Shown piece by piece: positions 48,501-58,000 of a stretch of DNA of 64,000 nt (within the stretch, counting starts at the first letter, position 1; every line of letters starts with the position of its first letter). The DNA is from Paucilactobacillus hokkaidonensis JCM 18461 (GTDB lineage: Bacteria > Bacillota > Bacilli > Lactobacillales > Lactobacillaceae), in assembly GCF_000829395.1 (NCBI RefSeq), contig NZ_AP014680.1, positions 1,612,001 to 1,676,000 of the forward strand. Reading direction: 5' to 3'. A program made the translations under genes and the position numbers. Below the pieces are notes generated by a model that saw nothing but the letters and a program-made list of their open reading frames with translations, did not search any database and was not told the origin of the DNA.

Positions 48501-51500
48501 TCCAGTCATCGCTTGTGGATCACTTGGATCTGGCGTGTTGTTACCTGGATCCGTCGGATTCACTGGATCTGTTGGTGTATTAGGATCCGTTGGTGGTGTA
48601 ATTTGGGCTGCTGTGATTGTAAATTGACCAGGTTTAACACTTACCTTGTAATTGGCATTGCCGCCAGTATAAACAACTGTTTCGTCATAGTTGCCAATAT
48701 TTTCTCCAGCTGCACGCGTAACTGCGTAATCACTGGCGCTAATCGCATCACCGTTTGTTGGGACCCCGCTGACCTGTGCGGTTAGCGTTGGATCTGTTGT
48801 CCCGTACACTTTACCATTGTCATTAGCAGTAATTGTAACCGCCGCTGGCGTAATCACAAACAAGGCATTTTGAATATCACTAGCATCGAAATCATAATTT
48901 GGATTAGCATCTTGTAATGCTTTCAAGCCTACGGCTGATAACTTCACCTGATACGAGCCTACATTTTGACTAGTAATTCCACTTAAATCAAAATCAGCGT
49001 CAGTCAACGTTGGGATGACAAAGTCATCGTAACTTGATGGCCCTTGAACGGTATACGTCGTTGGATCTGTTGTTGTGTCGCCATCATACGTCTTTGTATT
49101 TCCAATGATTGTAATTCCGGTCATCGCTTGTGGATCACTTGGATCTGGCGTGTTGTTACCTGGATCCGTCGGGTTCACTGGATCTGTTGGTGTATTAGGA
49201 TCCGTTGGTGGTGTAATCTGGGCTGCCGTGATTGTAAATTGACCAGGTTCAACACTTACCTTGTAATTGGCATTGCCGCCAGTATAAACAACTGTTTCGT
49301 CATAGTTGCCAATATTTTCTCCAGCTGCACGCGTAACTGTGTAATCACTGGCGCTAATCGCATCACCGTTTGTTGGGACCCCACTGACCTGTGCGGTTAG
49401 CGTTGGATCTGTTGTCCCGTACACTTTACCATTGTTATTAGCCGTAATTTTAACCGCCGCTGGCGTAATCACAAACAAGGCATTTTGAATATCACTAGCA
49501 TCGAAATCATAATTTGGATTAGCATCTTGTAATGCTTTCAAGCCTACGGCTGATAACTTCACCTGATACGAACCTACATTTTGACTAGTAATTCCACTTA
49601 AATCAAAATCAGCGTCAGTCAACGTTGGGATGACAAAGTCATCGTAACTTGATGGTCCTTGAACGGTATACGTCGTTGGATCTGTTGTTGCGTCGCCATC
49701 ATACGTCTTTGTATTTCCAATGATTGTAATTCCAGTCATCGCTTGTGGATCACTTGGATCTGGCGTGTTGTTACCTGGATCCGTCGGATTCACTGGATCT
49801 GTTGGTGTATTAGGATCCGTTGGTGGTGTAATTTGGGCTGCTGTGATTGTAAATTGACCAGGTTTAACACTTACCTTGTAATTGGCATTGCCGCCAGTAT
49901 AAACAACTGTTTCGTCATAGTTGCCAATATTTTCTCCAGCTGCACGCGTAACTGCGTAATCACTGGCGCTAATCGCATCACCGTTTGTTGGGACCCCGCT
50001 GACCTGTGCGGTTAGCGTTGGATCTGTTGTCCCGTACACTTTACCATTGTCATTAGCAGTAATTGTAACCGCCGCTGGCGTAATCACAAACAGTGCATTT
50101 TGAATATCACTAGCATCGAAATCATAATTTGGATTAGCATCTTGTAATGCTTTCAAGCCTACGGCTGATAACTTCACCTGATACGAGCCTACATTTTGAC
50201 TAGTAATTCCACTTAAATCAAAATCAGCGTCAGTCAACGTTGGGATGACAAAGTCATCGTAACTTGATGGTCCTTGAACCGTATACGTCGTTAGATCTGT
50301 TGTTGTGTCGCCATCATACGTCTTTGTATTTCCAATGATTGTAATTCCAGTCATCGCTTGTGGATCACTTGGATCTGGCGTGTTGTTACCTGGATCCGTC
50401 GGATTCACTGGATCTGTTGGTGTATTAGGATCCGTTGGTGGTGTAATCTGGGCTGCCGTGATTGTAAATTTACCAGGTTCAACACTTACCTTGTAATTGG
50501 CATTGCCACCAGTATAAACAACTGTTTCATCATAGTTGCCAATATTTTCTCCAGCTGCACGCGTAACTGTGTAATCAGCGGTGTTAATCGCATCACCTTT
50601 AGTCGGGACCCCACTGACCTTCGCGGTTAGCGTTGGATCTGTTGTCCCGTATACTTTACCATTGTCATTAGCCGTAATTTTAACCGCCGCTGGCGTAATC
50701 ACAAACAATGCATTTTGAATATCACTAGCATCGAAATCATAATTTGGATTAGCATCTTGTAATGCTTTCAAGCCTACGGCTGATAACTTCACCTGATACG
50801 AGCCTACATTTTGACTAGTAATTCCACTTAAATCAAAATCAGCGTCAGTCAACGTTGGGATGACAAAGTCATCGTAACTTGATGGCCCTTGAACGGTATA
50901 CGTCGTTGGATCTGTTGTTGTGTCGCCATCATACGTCTTTGTATTTCCAATGATTGTAATTCCGGTCATCGCTTGTGGATCACTTGGATCTGGCGTGTTG
51001 TTACCTGGATCCGTCGGGTTCACTGGATCTGTTGGTGTATTAGGATCCGTTGGTGGTGTAATCTGGGCTGCCGTGATTGTAAATTGACCAGGTTCAACAC
51101 TTACCTTGTAATTGGCATTGCCGCCAGTATAAACAACTGTTTCGTCATAGTTGCCAATATTTTCTCCAGCTGCACGCGTAACTGTGTAATCACTGGCGCT
51201 AATCGCATCACCGTTTGTTGGGACCCCACTGACCTGTGCGGTTAGCGTTGGATCTGTTGTCCCGTACACTTTACCATTGTTATTAGCCGTAATTTTAACC
51301 GCCGCTGGCGTAATCACAAACAAGGCATTTTGAATATCACTAGCATCGAAATCATAATTTGGATTAGCATCTTGTAATGCTTTCAAGCCTACGGCTGATA
51401 ACTTCACCTGATACGAGCCTACATTTTGACTAGTAATTCCACTTAAATCAAAATCAGCGTCAGTCAACGTTGGGATGACAAAGTCATCGTAACTTGATGG

Positions 51501-53771
51501 CCCTTGAACGGTATACGTCGTTGGATCTGTTGTTGCGCTGCCATCATATACTTTTGCAGCACCAATAATAGTTACTCCAGTTAAATCTTGTGTGGTTCCT
51601 GGTGTTGGTGTGTTATCACTTGGATCCTTCGGATTTACTGGATCTGTTGGTGTATTTGGTGTTCCTGGTGTGATTTCAGCAGCTATTATGGTAATCGTCC
51701 CAGAATTCCAAGTAATTTCATAGTTGTCATTTACTGAACTACCATCATCTAAAGGTGTGACTGTCTCACTACCTACATCAGGCCCATATGGGTTAAATGA
51801 AACAATTCCGATTGTCTCCCCATTAATTACCCCGGTTGATGTAGCAACAGGATTCACTACCTTACCATCATAAGTATGATTAATTGACGTAACTGTGACA
51901 GTCGCGGGCTTCTTAGTTATGGTATACGTATTAGTAATTGCTGTTGGATCAACACTAGTAAAGCTCCAAGTTGGATTAGCAGCCTCCAAATCAATAATTC
52001 CCTGTGCTGTAAGCGTAATTGCATACGAACCAGCATTAATTTCATTTACATCAGTTCCAGTAATTGTATAATCATTGGAATTCATAGTAATTGTTTGTAA
52101 TAGCGATCCATCTACCGGTGATGTAATCGTTAATACAGGATTAAATGAACTACTACTATCATCAGTGATTGATTGCCCATCATATATCTTTCCACCACCA
52201 CTAACTGTGATATTAGTTGTAGGAACGGTCTCTTTTACATAAATTGTATATGAAGAACCGTTGTAAGTATCCGCATTTGTAACCCACTGAGTCGAGGGAT
52301 CGTATTCACTAGTGGGAACTGTATAAGCCACATCTTCAGTTGCCCAATTAGCATCTGTGTTGCCCTCAAGAGTAATTGAACTGGCATCATAATTGCCACC
52401 TGTAATTCCTAATCCAGCCAGAGTATCAAGTGAACCACCGTCCGTACCAACGCTTGTTCGAGTATAACTACTCCCTTCTGCACCAGTTGTTGAAATCGTA
52501 TTTAATGTTGCTCCTGTACTTTCATCAATAATTGTATACGTATCTTTTGCATTCAGAACCGTATAAACCATAGTGGTTGTATAGGCACTATGAGTCAACC
52601 CATACAAATAATTATCGTAAGCATCCGTCATCCCCATTGACGACGGCGTAATCATTTGGTAATCAGCATTTAACGGGGTATTATTGTCACTCCAGCCTGC
52701 CAAGAGTACATCCTGTGTACCCATATCAGCAGTAGTTCCAGCATTAACAACAACATTATAACCATCTGGTACCGTGTCGGATGAAGAAGCAGTGGTAATC
52801 GGTAAATAAAATTGCTCTTTAACTGTTTGTGGTAGTCCATTATTGGCCGAATCTGCATTCCAATTATTAGCACCTGAATTAGGTGCGATATAATAGACCT
52901 CCCGTCCATCCGTTGTATCTGGAAGCTGAACTGCCGTTAAAGATGTAATCGTATAATTAATACTTTGTAAAAGTTTAAGATAATTATTAGCTGCATTCTG
53001 AACTGCATTTAATCCACCGGTAACAGTCAATGAAGTTGGCACAACAATATAAAAACCATATAAAGGAATTGAATCACTAAATTTTTGCATATATGGTGTT
53101 AAATTCATGACGCCTTGAGATCCATAAGTTATATATAAATAATCATTCCAAGTAAACCCGTTAGTAGCAGCATCCCAATCAAAGTTAGCAAGACCCAGTT
53201 GGACACCCGAAGGAATAATCGGAGCCGTGACACTCGCTGTCGCGGCTATTGCATCAAATGACTGTGGCGTATTTGTTGCAGCATAAGCAGCTGCACCAGA
53301 CGTCTCTGCTGCCTTAATATCCGCTGATGTCGGATCGATTAGCGTTGTTAATGAACTGGTAGAACTAACTGATGCCGGTGTTGTACTTGAAGTAGCTGCA
53401 TCTGAAGCAGCCGTTACACCAGTTGACGTACTACTTGTTGCACTAACACTGCTTGCTGAACTATTAGCATCACTATCAGCCTGATTAATTGCCGAACTAT
53501 CAGCACCACTATTTTGGCTTGTGGCAACACTGTCCGATTGTACTGTATTACTTGAATCTGCACTTGATTGCAACACAACACTAGCAGATGACAAAGTTGC
53601 GCCACTCCCAGCACTACTAGTCGCATTTGCTTGATTAGTATCATCAGCCAATGCATCATTATTATTATTCGTCACAACTGTGCTTAAACCAAATGACATT
53701 AACGCGATTCCAGCAACAATCCATCTCTTACCATCTTTATACATCTTAAAATGTACTTTTCGGTCATTCAT
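42576..53771 (-). CDS. giant LPxTG adhesin with MBG repeats and MucBP domains
   Basis: 3731 residues in one open frame. In order: KxYKxGKxW-type signal peptide (MYKDGKRWIVAGIALMSFG, about 10-28); Ser/Ala/Asn-rich segment to about 170; unique N-terminal domain (about 180-500); non-identical MBG-like modules (about 515-690); twelve near-identical repeats of 205 residues (about 700-3155), each with two MBG-like halves (KTYDGD.., KVYGTTDP..) and a PTDPNTPTDPVNPTDPGNN spacer; one more MBG module; three MucBP domains (about 3265-3600) joined by VTPVDPNGNPIPG; then LPQTGEKDS near 3694, a hydrophobic stretch and KRRRHEEK. It should be sortase-anchored and bind mucus, plant or cell surfaces. GGGGGAG precedes the ATG. 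Confidence 0.93.
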   Translation of the reverse strand: MNDRKVHFKMYKDGKRWIVAGIALMSFGLSTVVTNNNNDALADDTNQANATSSAGSGATLSSASVVLQSSADSSNTVQSDSVATSQNSGADSSAINQADSDANSSASSVSATSSTSTGVTAASDAATSSTTPASVSSTSSLTTLIDPTSADIKAAETSGAAAYAATNTPQSFDAIAATASVTAPIIPSGVQLGLANFDWDAATNGFTWNDYLYITYGSQGVMNLTPYMQKFSDSIPLYGFYIVVPTSLTVTGGLNAVQNAANNYLKLLQSINYTITSLTAVQLPDTTDGREVYYIAPNSGANNWNADSANNGLPQTVKEQFYLPITTASSSDTVPDGYNVVVNAGTTADMGTQDVLLAGWSDNNTPLNADYQMITPSSMGMTDAYDNYLYGLTHSAYTTTMVYTVLNAKDTYTIIDESTGATLNTISTTGAEGSSYTRTSVGTDGGSLDTLAGLGITGGNYDASSITLEGNTDANWATEDVAYTVPTSEYDPSTQWVTNADTYNGSSYTIYVKETVPTTNITVSGGGKIYDGQSITDDSSSSFNPVLTITSPVDGSLLQTITMNSNDYTITGTDVNEINAGSYAITLTAQGIIDLEAANPTWSFTSVDPTAITNTYTITKKPATVTVTSINHTYDGKVVNPVATSTGVINGETIGIVSFNPYGPDVGSETVTPLDDGSSVNDNYEITWNSGTITIIAAEITPGTPNTPTDPVNPKDPSDNTPTPGTTQDLTGVTIIGAAKVYDGSATTDPTTYTVQGPSSYDDFVIPTLTDADFDLSGITSQNVGSYQVKLSAVGLKALQDANPNYDFDASDIQNALFVITPAAVKITANNNGKVYGTTDPTLTAQVSGVPTNGDAISASDYTVTRAAGENIGNYDETVVYTGGNANYKVSVEPGQFTITAAQITPPTDPNTPTDPVNPTDPGNNTPDPSDPQAMTGITIIGNTKTYDGDTTTDPTTYTVQGPSSYDDFVIPTLTDADFDLSGITSQNVGSYQVKLSAVGLKALQDANPNYDFDASDIQNALFVITPAAVKITANDNGKVYGTTDPTLTAKVSGVPTKGDAINTADYTVTRAAGENIGNYDETVVYTGGNANYKVSVEPGKFTITAAQITPPTDPNTPTDPVNPTDPGNNTPDPSDPQAMTGITIIGNTKTYDGDTTTDLTTYTVQGPSSYDDFVIPTLTDADFDLSGITSQNVGSYQVKLSAVGLKALQDANPNYDFDASDIQNALFVITPAAVTITANDNGKVYGTTDPTLTAQVSGVPTNGDAISASDYAVTRAAGENIGNYDETVVYTGGNANYKVSVKPGQFTITAAQITPPTDPNTPTDPVNPTDPGNNTPDPSDPQAMTGITIIGNTKTYDGDATTDPTTYTVQGPSSYDDFVIPTLTDADFDLSGITSQNVGSYQVKLSAVGLKALQDANPNYDFDASDIQNALFVITPAAVKITANNNGKVYGTTDPTLTAQVSGVPTNGDAISASDYTVTRAAGENIGNYDETVVYTGGNANYKVSVEPGQFTITAAQITPPTDPNTPTDPVNPTDPGNNTPDPSDPQAMTGITIIGNTKTYDGDTTTDPTTYTVQGPSSYDDFVIPTLTDADFDLSGITSQNVGSYQVKLSAVGLKALQDANPNYDFDASDIQNALFVITPAAVTITANDNGKVYGTTDPTLTAQVSGVPTNGDAISASDYAVTRAAGENIGNYDETVVYTGGNANYKVSVKPGQFTITAAQITPPTDPNTPTDPVNPTDPGNNTPDPSDPQAMTGITIIGNTKTYDGDTTTDPTTYTVQGPSSYDDFVIPTLTDADFDLSGITSQNVGSYQVKLSAVGLKALQDANPNYDFDASDIQNALFVITPAAVTITANDNGKVYGTTDPTLTAQVSGVPTNGDAISASDYAVTRAAGENIGNYDETVVYTGGNANYKVSVKPGQFTITAAQITPPTDPNTPTDPVNPTDPGNNTPDPSDPQAMTGITIIGNTKTYDGDTTTDPTTYTVQGPSSYDDFVIPTLTDADFDLSGITSQNVGSYQVKLSAVGLKALQDANPNYDFDASDIQNALFVITPAAVTITANDNGKVYGTTDPTLTAQVSGVPTNGDAISASDYTVTRAAGENIGNYDETVVYTGGNANYKVSVEPGQFTIAAAQITPPTDPNTPTDPVNPTDPGNNTPDPSDPQAMTGITIIGNTKTYDGDTTTDPTTYTVQGPSSYDDFVIPTLTDADFDLSGITSQNVGSYQVKLSAVGLKALQDANPNYDFDASDIQNALFVITPAAVTITANDNGKVYGTTDPTLTAQVSGVPTNGDAISASDYAVTRAAGENIGNYDETVVYTGGNANYKVSVEPGQFTIAAAQITPPTDPNTPTDPVNPTDPGNNTPDPSDPQAMTGITIIGNTKTYDGDTTTDPTTYTVQGPSSYDDFVIPTLTDADFDLSGITSQNVGSYQVKLSAVGLKALQDANPNYDFDASDIQNALFVITPAAVTITANDNGKVYGTTDPMLTAQVSGVPTNGDAISASDYAVTRAAGENIGNYDETVVYTGGNANYKVSVKPGQFTITAAQITSPTDPNTPTDPVNPTDPGNNTPDPSDPQAMTGITIIGNTKTYDGDTTTDPTTYTVQGPSSYDDFVIPTLTDADFDLSGITSQNVGSYQVKLSAVGLKALQDANPNYDFDASDIQNALFVITPAAVTITANDNGKVYGTTDPMLTAQVSGVPTNGDAISASDYAVTRAAGENIGNYDETVVYTGGNANYKVSVKPGQFTITAAQITPPTDPNTPTDPVNPTDPGNNTPDPSDPQAMTGITIIGNTKTYDGDTTTDPTTYTVQGPSSYDDFVIPTLTDADFDLSGITSQNVGSYQVKLSAVGLKALQDANPNYDFDASDIQNALFVITPAAVTITANDNGKVYGTTDPTLTAQVSGVPTNGDAISASDYAVTRAAGENIGNYDETVVYTGGNANYKVSVKPGQFTITAAQITPPTDPNTPTDPVNPTDPGNNTPDPSDPQAMTGITIIGNTKTYDGDATTDPTTYTVQGPSSYDDFVIPTLTDADFDLSGITSQNVGSYQVKLSAVGLKALQDANPNYDFDASDIQNALFVITPAAVTITANDNGKVYGTTDPTLTAQVSGVPTNGDAISASDYTVTRAAGENIGNYDETVVYTGGNANYKVSVEPGQFTITPALVDSNQVFLTDGSKVYDGKTIEYTPTLSVTLPDGTSLSSVVLTPDDYTVVPNGSNTNDEATNAGTYSIELNTNGITKLENVNSNYDFTGITPSDVTAVYNIEAIIVVQYLKAGSTDVLAEGYQENGNIGISYTTSEKIISGYTIVPMPANASGNYTKNVDTVTYYYTVNYTVTPVDPNGNPIPGASTGTGTGNPGNPIDPGSTPSVPGYTATPTTDETVPNEPGNVDVTYTPDTKNVLVHYDVVGTTTAIVPDQTVHGAYGTDYSTEAKTINGYTLVGTPTNATGTYGLTNGDVTYYYTVNYTVTPVDPNGNPIPGVSTGTGTGNPGDPIDSGSTPSVPGYTATPTTDETVPNEPGNVDVTYTPDQETVVVHYKVVGTNSTAAAGRTITGAFGDGYTTTPLSINGYTWNGVTPANATGTYGTSNDDVTYYYTVNYNIVPVDPNGNPIPGTTTTPETGTPGEPIKVPNIPGYIVKVIPNVPDQPGDVTVVYVKIPSTKPTTPAQPITTATPTVIPTKVVQRQETNLQPVVQNHAESKRLPQTGEKDSAVSEVVGLSLLLSVFSFFGIKRRRHEEK
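44300..51680 (-). repeat. twelve 615-bp in-frame coding repeats
   Basis: The same landmark (the minus-strand codons for TYTVQGPSS) recurs every 615 bp at about 44739, 45354, 45969 and so on to 51504. 615 is 205 codons, so copy changes keep the frame. Copies differ at a few sites only (for example DTTTDP or DATTDP; VEPGQ or VKPGQ; TLTAQ or MLTAQ). Boundaries of the first and last copy are approximate. Confidence 0.92.
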
Positions 53772-54149
53772 TTAAAGACACTCCCCCAAATCTATTTTTG
53801 GCACTTAACTACTCTTATAAGTCGCTATATGTTACCTTATTCGCAACAAACCTAGCCAGATAATACTTATCAATGTACTTTAAGTTAGTTTAATCAGCCA
53901 CTACTCATCCAACTCATTTATCAAAAGATACTTTTTTTAATATCTCTTTGGTTAATATTATCGTTTAAGCTTGTTAGCACTTACATATACGAACATACTA
54001 CTACATTATTATCACAATTTAAACATATAAAAATAACTATTTTATCAAACAAAATTCATTTGTTATCGTTATTAACAATCCGTTTAAAAATTACATATGT
54101 CTTATCAGCCAATAAATATCGATGTTTGCTTAATTCCAAACACTTGTAC
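53772..54149. other. long AT-rich leader region of the adhesin gene
   Basis: About 380 bp with no frame of note on either strand. It is very A/T-rich and probably holds the adhesin promoter and a long 5' UTR. I found no convincing -35/-10 pair, cre site or operator. Confidence 0.5.
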
Positions 54150-54180
54150 AAAAAAATAGTTCCTCTAAATAGAAGAACTA
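54150..54180 (-). terminator. galU terminator
   Basis: TAGTTCTTC pairs with GAGGAACTA around TATTTA on the minus strand, followed by seven T. Confidence 0.8.
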
Positions 54181-54198
54181 CTTGTTTAATTTCATATT

Positions 54199-55092
54199 TT
54201 ATTTTTTCTTATCAGCTTCGGTTAGCTTAGCGCCTAGCTCTTTAATATAAGCCCGTAATTCATCCTTAACTTGTGGATGAGTTAGCCCATATTCAATATT
54301 AGTTTGAATCCAACCAAATTTATTACCAACATCATGTCGTTGCCCCTTAAATTCATGTGCAAACACACGCTGTGTCTTGTTTAAGGTATCAATTGCATCA
54401 GTCAGTTGAATTTCATTTCCCTTACCAGGTTTAGTATTTTCCAATACATCGAAAATTTCTGGTGTTAGTAAATAACGACCAATAATTGCCAGGTCGCTTG
54501 GAGCATCAGCTGGATTGGGCTTTTCTACAAAATTAGAAACATTGAACAACCCAGGTTTAACTTCTTTGTTCGGATTAATAACCCCATACTTAGAAGTATC
54601 TTCATGGGGTACTTTCATTACTGCTAATGTTGAAGCCCCAGTTTCTTTATAGCTATCCATTAGCTGACGTGTCAACGGAACTTTATCATCCATTAAATCA
54701 TCGCCCAACATAACTACAAATGGTTCATCCCCAATAAAGGCCTTAGCAGTTAGAACTGCATCTCCTAAGCCACGTGGATGCGATTGACGGATAAAGTACA
54801 AGTTGATGTCCGTCGTTTCTTGCACCATCTTTAACATTTCGTCTTTGTGCTTTTCAATCAGGTTGTTCTCAAGCTCTGGATTAGAGTCAAAGTGATCCTC
54901 AATTGATCGTTTACTTTTGCCATCAACGACAACAATGTCCTCGATACCTGATTTACGGGCTTCCTCCACAATAAATTGAATTGTAGGTTTATCTACAATA
55001 GGAAGCATTTCCTTAGCCAAGGCTTTTGTGGCAGGTAAAAATCGTGTTCCCAGTCCAGCGGCAGGAATCACTGCTTTTCTAACTTTTTTCAT
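54199..55092 (-). CDS. galU: UTP-glucose-1-phosphate uridylyltransferase
   Basis: Makes UDP-glucose from UTP and glucose 1-phosphate for cell-wall polysaccharides and glycolipids. 297 residues from ATG 55092 (AAAGGAAA ahead); a longer frame reaches 55128. The nucleotidyltransferase motif [24 protein letters not shown] is at the N-terminus, with [20 protein letters not shown] and [12 protein letters not shown] later. It is the last gene of hprK-lgt-gpsA-galU. Confidence 0.96.
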   Translation of the reverse strand: MKKVRKAVIPAAGLGTRFLPATKALAKEMLPIVDKPTIQFIVEEARKSGIEDIVVVDGKSKRSIEDHFDSNPELENNLIEKHKDEMLKMVQETTDINLYFIRQSHPRGLGDAVLTAKAFIGDEPFVVMLGDDLMDDKVPLTRQLMDSYKETGASTLAVMKVPHEDTSKYGVINPNKEVKPGLFNVSNFVEKPNPADAPSDLAIIGRYLLTPEIFDVLENTKPGKGNEIQLTDAIDTLNKTQRVFAHEFKGQRHDVGNKFGWIQTNIEYGLTHPQVKDELRAYIKELGAKLTEADKKK

Positions 55093-55146
55093 GTTCAAAA
55101 ATTTCCTTTCATTTTCTCTCATATACACATTGACATTTTACCACAT

Positions 55147-56163
55147 TTACTCCAGCTCTGAAGTTACCTCTCGTTGCATTAACCCATCAATGGCTACCTT
55201 AACATCTTTATGTTCATACAAAACTTGGTAAATAGATTCTGTAATCGGCATTTTAACGTGTCGTTGCTGACTAAGTTCATAGGCTGCTTTGGTGGTATAA
55301 ACACCTTCGATAACCATACCCATATTTTCCATCACGTCATCTAATGACCTGCCTTGGCCCAGTTCATTACCGGCACGCCAGTTTCTAGAGTTTGTACTGG
55401 TGGCCGTTACGATTAGATCTCCAACACCAGAAAGACCCACAAAGGTAAATGGGTTGGCACCAAAGGCAACTCCTAATCTTCTAATTTCGGTCAAGCCCCG
55501 CGTAATTAGCGCAGCTTTAGCATTATCGTGATAGCCTAAGCCATGGATGATACCAGCCCCAATTGCTACAATATTTTTCAGAGCAGCACCAAATTCAGCA
55601 CCAATGACATCATCATTAGTATAGACACGGAAATAGTCATTGCTAAATAGTGCTTGCACATGTTGGGCACCAATTAAGTCAGTACAAGCTGCCGTCACCG
55701 AGGTTAGGTCATGGCGAGCAACATCTTCTGCATGACTTGGACCAGATAAAACAACAATTGCTTGCCGGTTATCGGCATCAATCTCTTCTGCTATCATCTC
55801 AGATGGCCGTTTATAAGTATTCTGTTCCAGTCCCTTAGTAGCATGAACAATCAGTGGTTGTTGACCTAATTTAGCTAATAATTTACCTAATTTACCACTT
55901 ACCTCACGCAGACCCTTAGTTGGAATTACAATCAAAACAACTTGCGCACCCTTAACTGCTGCCTCCATGTCGGAGGTAGCTTTTAATTCATCTTCAAATT
56001 TGAAATCAGTAATATATTTAGGGTTCTCATGCCGAATATTTAAAATTTTAACCTGTTCTTCATTATGGGACCACAACCGAACATCTTGCCCATTTTCAGC
56101 TAATAAATTGGCTAAAATACTGCCCCATGACCCGGCACCTAATACTGCAATTTTTTTCTTCAT
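55147..56163 (-). CDS. gpsA: glycerol-3-phosphate dehydrogenase [NAD(P)+]
   Basis: Reduces dihydroxyacetone phosphate to sn-glycerol 3-phosphate for phospholipid and teichoic acid synthesis. 338 residues from ATG 56163. NAD site VLGAGSWGSILANLLAENG at about 6-24; substrate region GAEFGAALKNIVAIGAGI with the catalytic Lys; FVGLSGVGDLIVTATST. It lies between lgt and galU. Confidence 0.96.
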   Translation of the reverse strand: MKKKIAVLGAGSWGSILANLLAENGQDVRLWSHNEEQVKILNIRHENPKYITDFKFEDELKATSDMEAAVKGAQVVLIVIPTKGLREVSGKLGKLLAKLGQQPLIVHATKGLEQNTYKRPSEMIAEEIDADNRQAIVVLSGPSHAEDVARHDLTSVTAACTDLIGAQHVQALFSNDYFRVYTNDDVIGAEFGAALKNIVAIGAGIIHGLGYHDNAKAALITRGLTEIRRLGVAFGANPFTFVGLSGVGDLIVTATSTNSRNWRAGNELGQGRSLDDVMENMGMVIEGVYTTKAAYELSQQRHVKMPITESIYQVLYEHKDVKVAIDGLMQREVTSELE

Positions 56164-56193
56164 CAAGCTAAATCTCCCTTCACAACTTGAACT

Positions 56194-57030
56194 TTATTTT
56201 CTCGTTGCATCAATTTCTAAATACCACGGGTACTTGTGCCGACGACGGATAATGAATAAAGCGATCGCGCCGACAAATAAAATTACGGACAACACTTGTG
56301 ACACTCTAATCGTATTACCAATCATTAAACTATCAGTCCGCATTCCCTCAATTACAAAGCGTCCTGCAGAATACCACATTACGTAGCTCAAGAAAATTTC
56401 ACCCTGCCTAAATAAATGATGCCGATGTCGTAATATGATTAATACTACAAATCCAAGCACATCCCAACATGATTCGTAAAAGAAAGTTGGAATTCGATAG
56501 GCACCACTAATATACATCTGATTAATAATGAAAGTCGGTAAATGCAAATCCTGCAAAAAAGCATGGCTGGTAATCTTACCAAATGCTTCTTGATTCATAA
56601 AGTTACCCCAGCGTCCAATTCCTTGTGCCAAAATAACCGTTGGTGCAACCACATCTAGCATTATCCAAATTGAAATTGACCGAGAACGACAAAAGAACCA
56701 CATTACTAGCAAAGCACCAATTAAAGAACCATAAATTGCAATTCCACCATCCCAAACCGCAATAATTTCTGCCGGATGTTGTGAATAATAGCCCCATTCA
56801 AAAATGACATAATATGCCCGCGCAAAAATAATGGCGGCAGGAAGGGCCCACAAAATATAGTCATAAAAATTATCTGATTCAATACCGACCCGTTGGCCTT
56901 CACGAACTGAAAGCGTAAGTGCAATAATCACAGCACTCGCAATAATGACACCATACCAATGAATCTGAATCGGTCCTAACTTGAGTGCAATCGGATTGAT
57001 TGCCGTACCTAAAGATTGCCAAAATTGCAT
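56194..57030 (-). CDS. lgt: prolipoprotein diacylglyceryl transferase
   Basis: An integral membrane enzyme that moves diacylglycerol from phosphatidylglycerol to the lipobox Cys of prelipoproteins. 278 residues with about seven hydrophobic helices. The family signature GRWGNFMNQEAFG and the HWYGVIIASA start (His in the active site) are present. It is 6 bp after hprK. Confidence 0.96.
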   Translation of the reverse strand: MQFWQSLGTAINPIALKLGPIQIHWYGVIIASAVIIALTLSVREGQRVGIESDNFYDYILWALPAAIIFARAYYVIFEWGYYSQHPAEIIAVWDGGIAIYGSLIGALLVMWFFCRSRSISIWIMLDVVAPTVILAQGIGRWGNFMNQEAFGKITSHAFLQDLHLPTFIINQMYISGAYRIPTFFYESCWDVLGFVVLIILRHRHHLFRQGEIFLSYVMWYSAGRFVIEGMRTDSLMIGNTIRVSQVLSVILFVGAIALFIIRRRHKYPWYLEIDATRK

Positions 57031-57036
57031 TTTAAA

Positions 57037-57972
57037 TTAATCCTTTTTTGAGTTTTGTTTGATTAAGCGATTCAGATTTGAATCAAAAACTTCAGTTGCA
57101 TCGTATCCCATTGTTTGTGCCCGGAAATTCATTGCGGCCGATTCAATAATAATGGCCAGGTTACGACCAGTTTTAACTGGAATTGATACTTTAGGAACCA
57201 CAACATCCAGAATATTTTGTGTATCACCGCGATCTCCTAAGCGATCAAATTGTGTATCCGGGTTCCAAGTTTCAAGATGGACAATTAATTCCACATCATC
57301 TTCTTGCATGACTGCACCAGCACCATACAAATTCATGACATCAATGATTCCGATTCCCCTAATTTCCATTAGGTGTTCTAAGATGACCGGCGCAGAACCA
57401 ACCAAGGTCTGTTCATCTTGGGCATAAACTTCAACACGATCATCAGCTACCAACCGATGCCCACGACGAACCAATTCAAGTGCAGTTTCACTTTTACCAA
57501 CCCCAGAATCACCAGTGATTAAAACACCAACACCGTTAATATCAACTAATACACCGTGAACTGATTGTCGCTGTGCTAACTGGCCACTCAAATAAAAGGT
57601 CATGTTACTTAAAACTCGAGATGAAGTTAAGTTAGTCCCCAAAATCGGGATATCAGTTTCTTTTGCAGCCTGTTGTAATTCAACCGGTACCGGCAAATCT
57701 GTTGAGACAACAAATGTCGGTGTTTCTGGTGCACACATTTTACGCATAACCATTAACAACTCATCATGTGTCATATTTTTAGCAAATGATGTTTCAGTGA
57801 TTCCAAGCAATTGAACCCGTGGAGCCGGATAATACTTAAAGTATCCGGTTAATTCCAATCCTGGACGTGAAATATCACTGGTTGTCACTGGGCGATCTAA
57901 AAATTTATCTCCCTGTAACACTTTCAATCGTGTGTTCTTAACTAAATCACTGACTTTAACTGAATCTGGCAT
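57037..57972 (-). CDS. hprK: HPr kinase/phosphorylase
   Basis: Phosphorylates and dephosphorylates HPr at Ser46, controlling carbon catabolite repression through CcpA. 311 residues. P-loop GDSGVGKSETAL near 154-165, His-Asp in HGVLVDINGVG, capping/signature MEIRGIGIIDVMNLYGAGAV, and the C-terminal relay around VPVKTGRNLA-like PVKTGRNLAIIIE are present. It ties in with the cre site found upstream of gap. Confidence 0.97.
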   Translation of the reverse strand: MPDSVKVSDLVKNTRLKVLQGDKFLDRPVTTSDISRPGLELTGYFKYYPAPRVQLLGITETSFAKNMTHDELLMVMRKMCAPETPTFVVSTDLPVPVELQQAAKETDIPILGTNLTSSRVLSNMTFYLSGQLAQRQSVHGVLVDINGVGVLITGDSGVGKSETALELVRRGHRLVADDRVEVYAQDEQTLVGSAPVILEHLMEIRGIGIIDVMNLYGAGAVMQEDDVELIVHLETWNPDTQFDRLGDRGDTQNILDVVVPKVSIPVKTGRNLAIIIESAAMNFRAQTMGYDATEVFDSNLNRLIKQNSKKD

Positions 57973-58000
57973 ACAAACATCCCTCCAACTGGCTAAATAA

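Noticed and set aside
44739-51245. Series of 118-codon Cys/Trp-rich frames on the plus strand
   Set aside because: They recur every 615 bp as the antisense of the adhesin repeats, and their composition is that expected from the reverse complement of a Thr/Asp/Pro-rich coding sequence.
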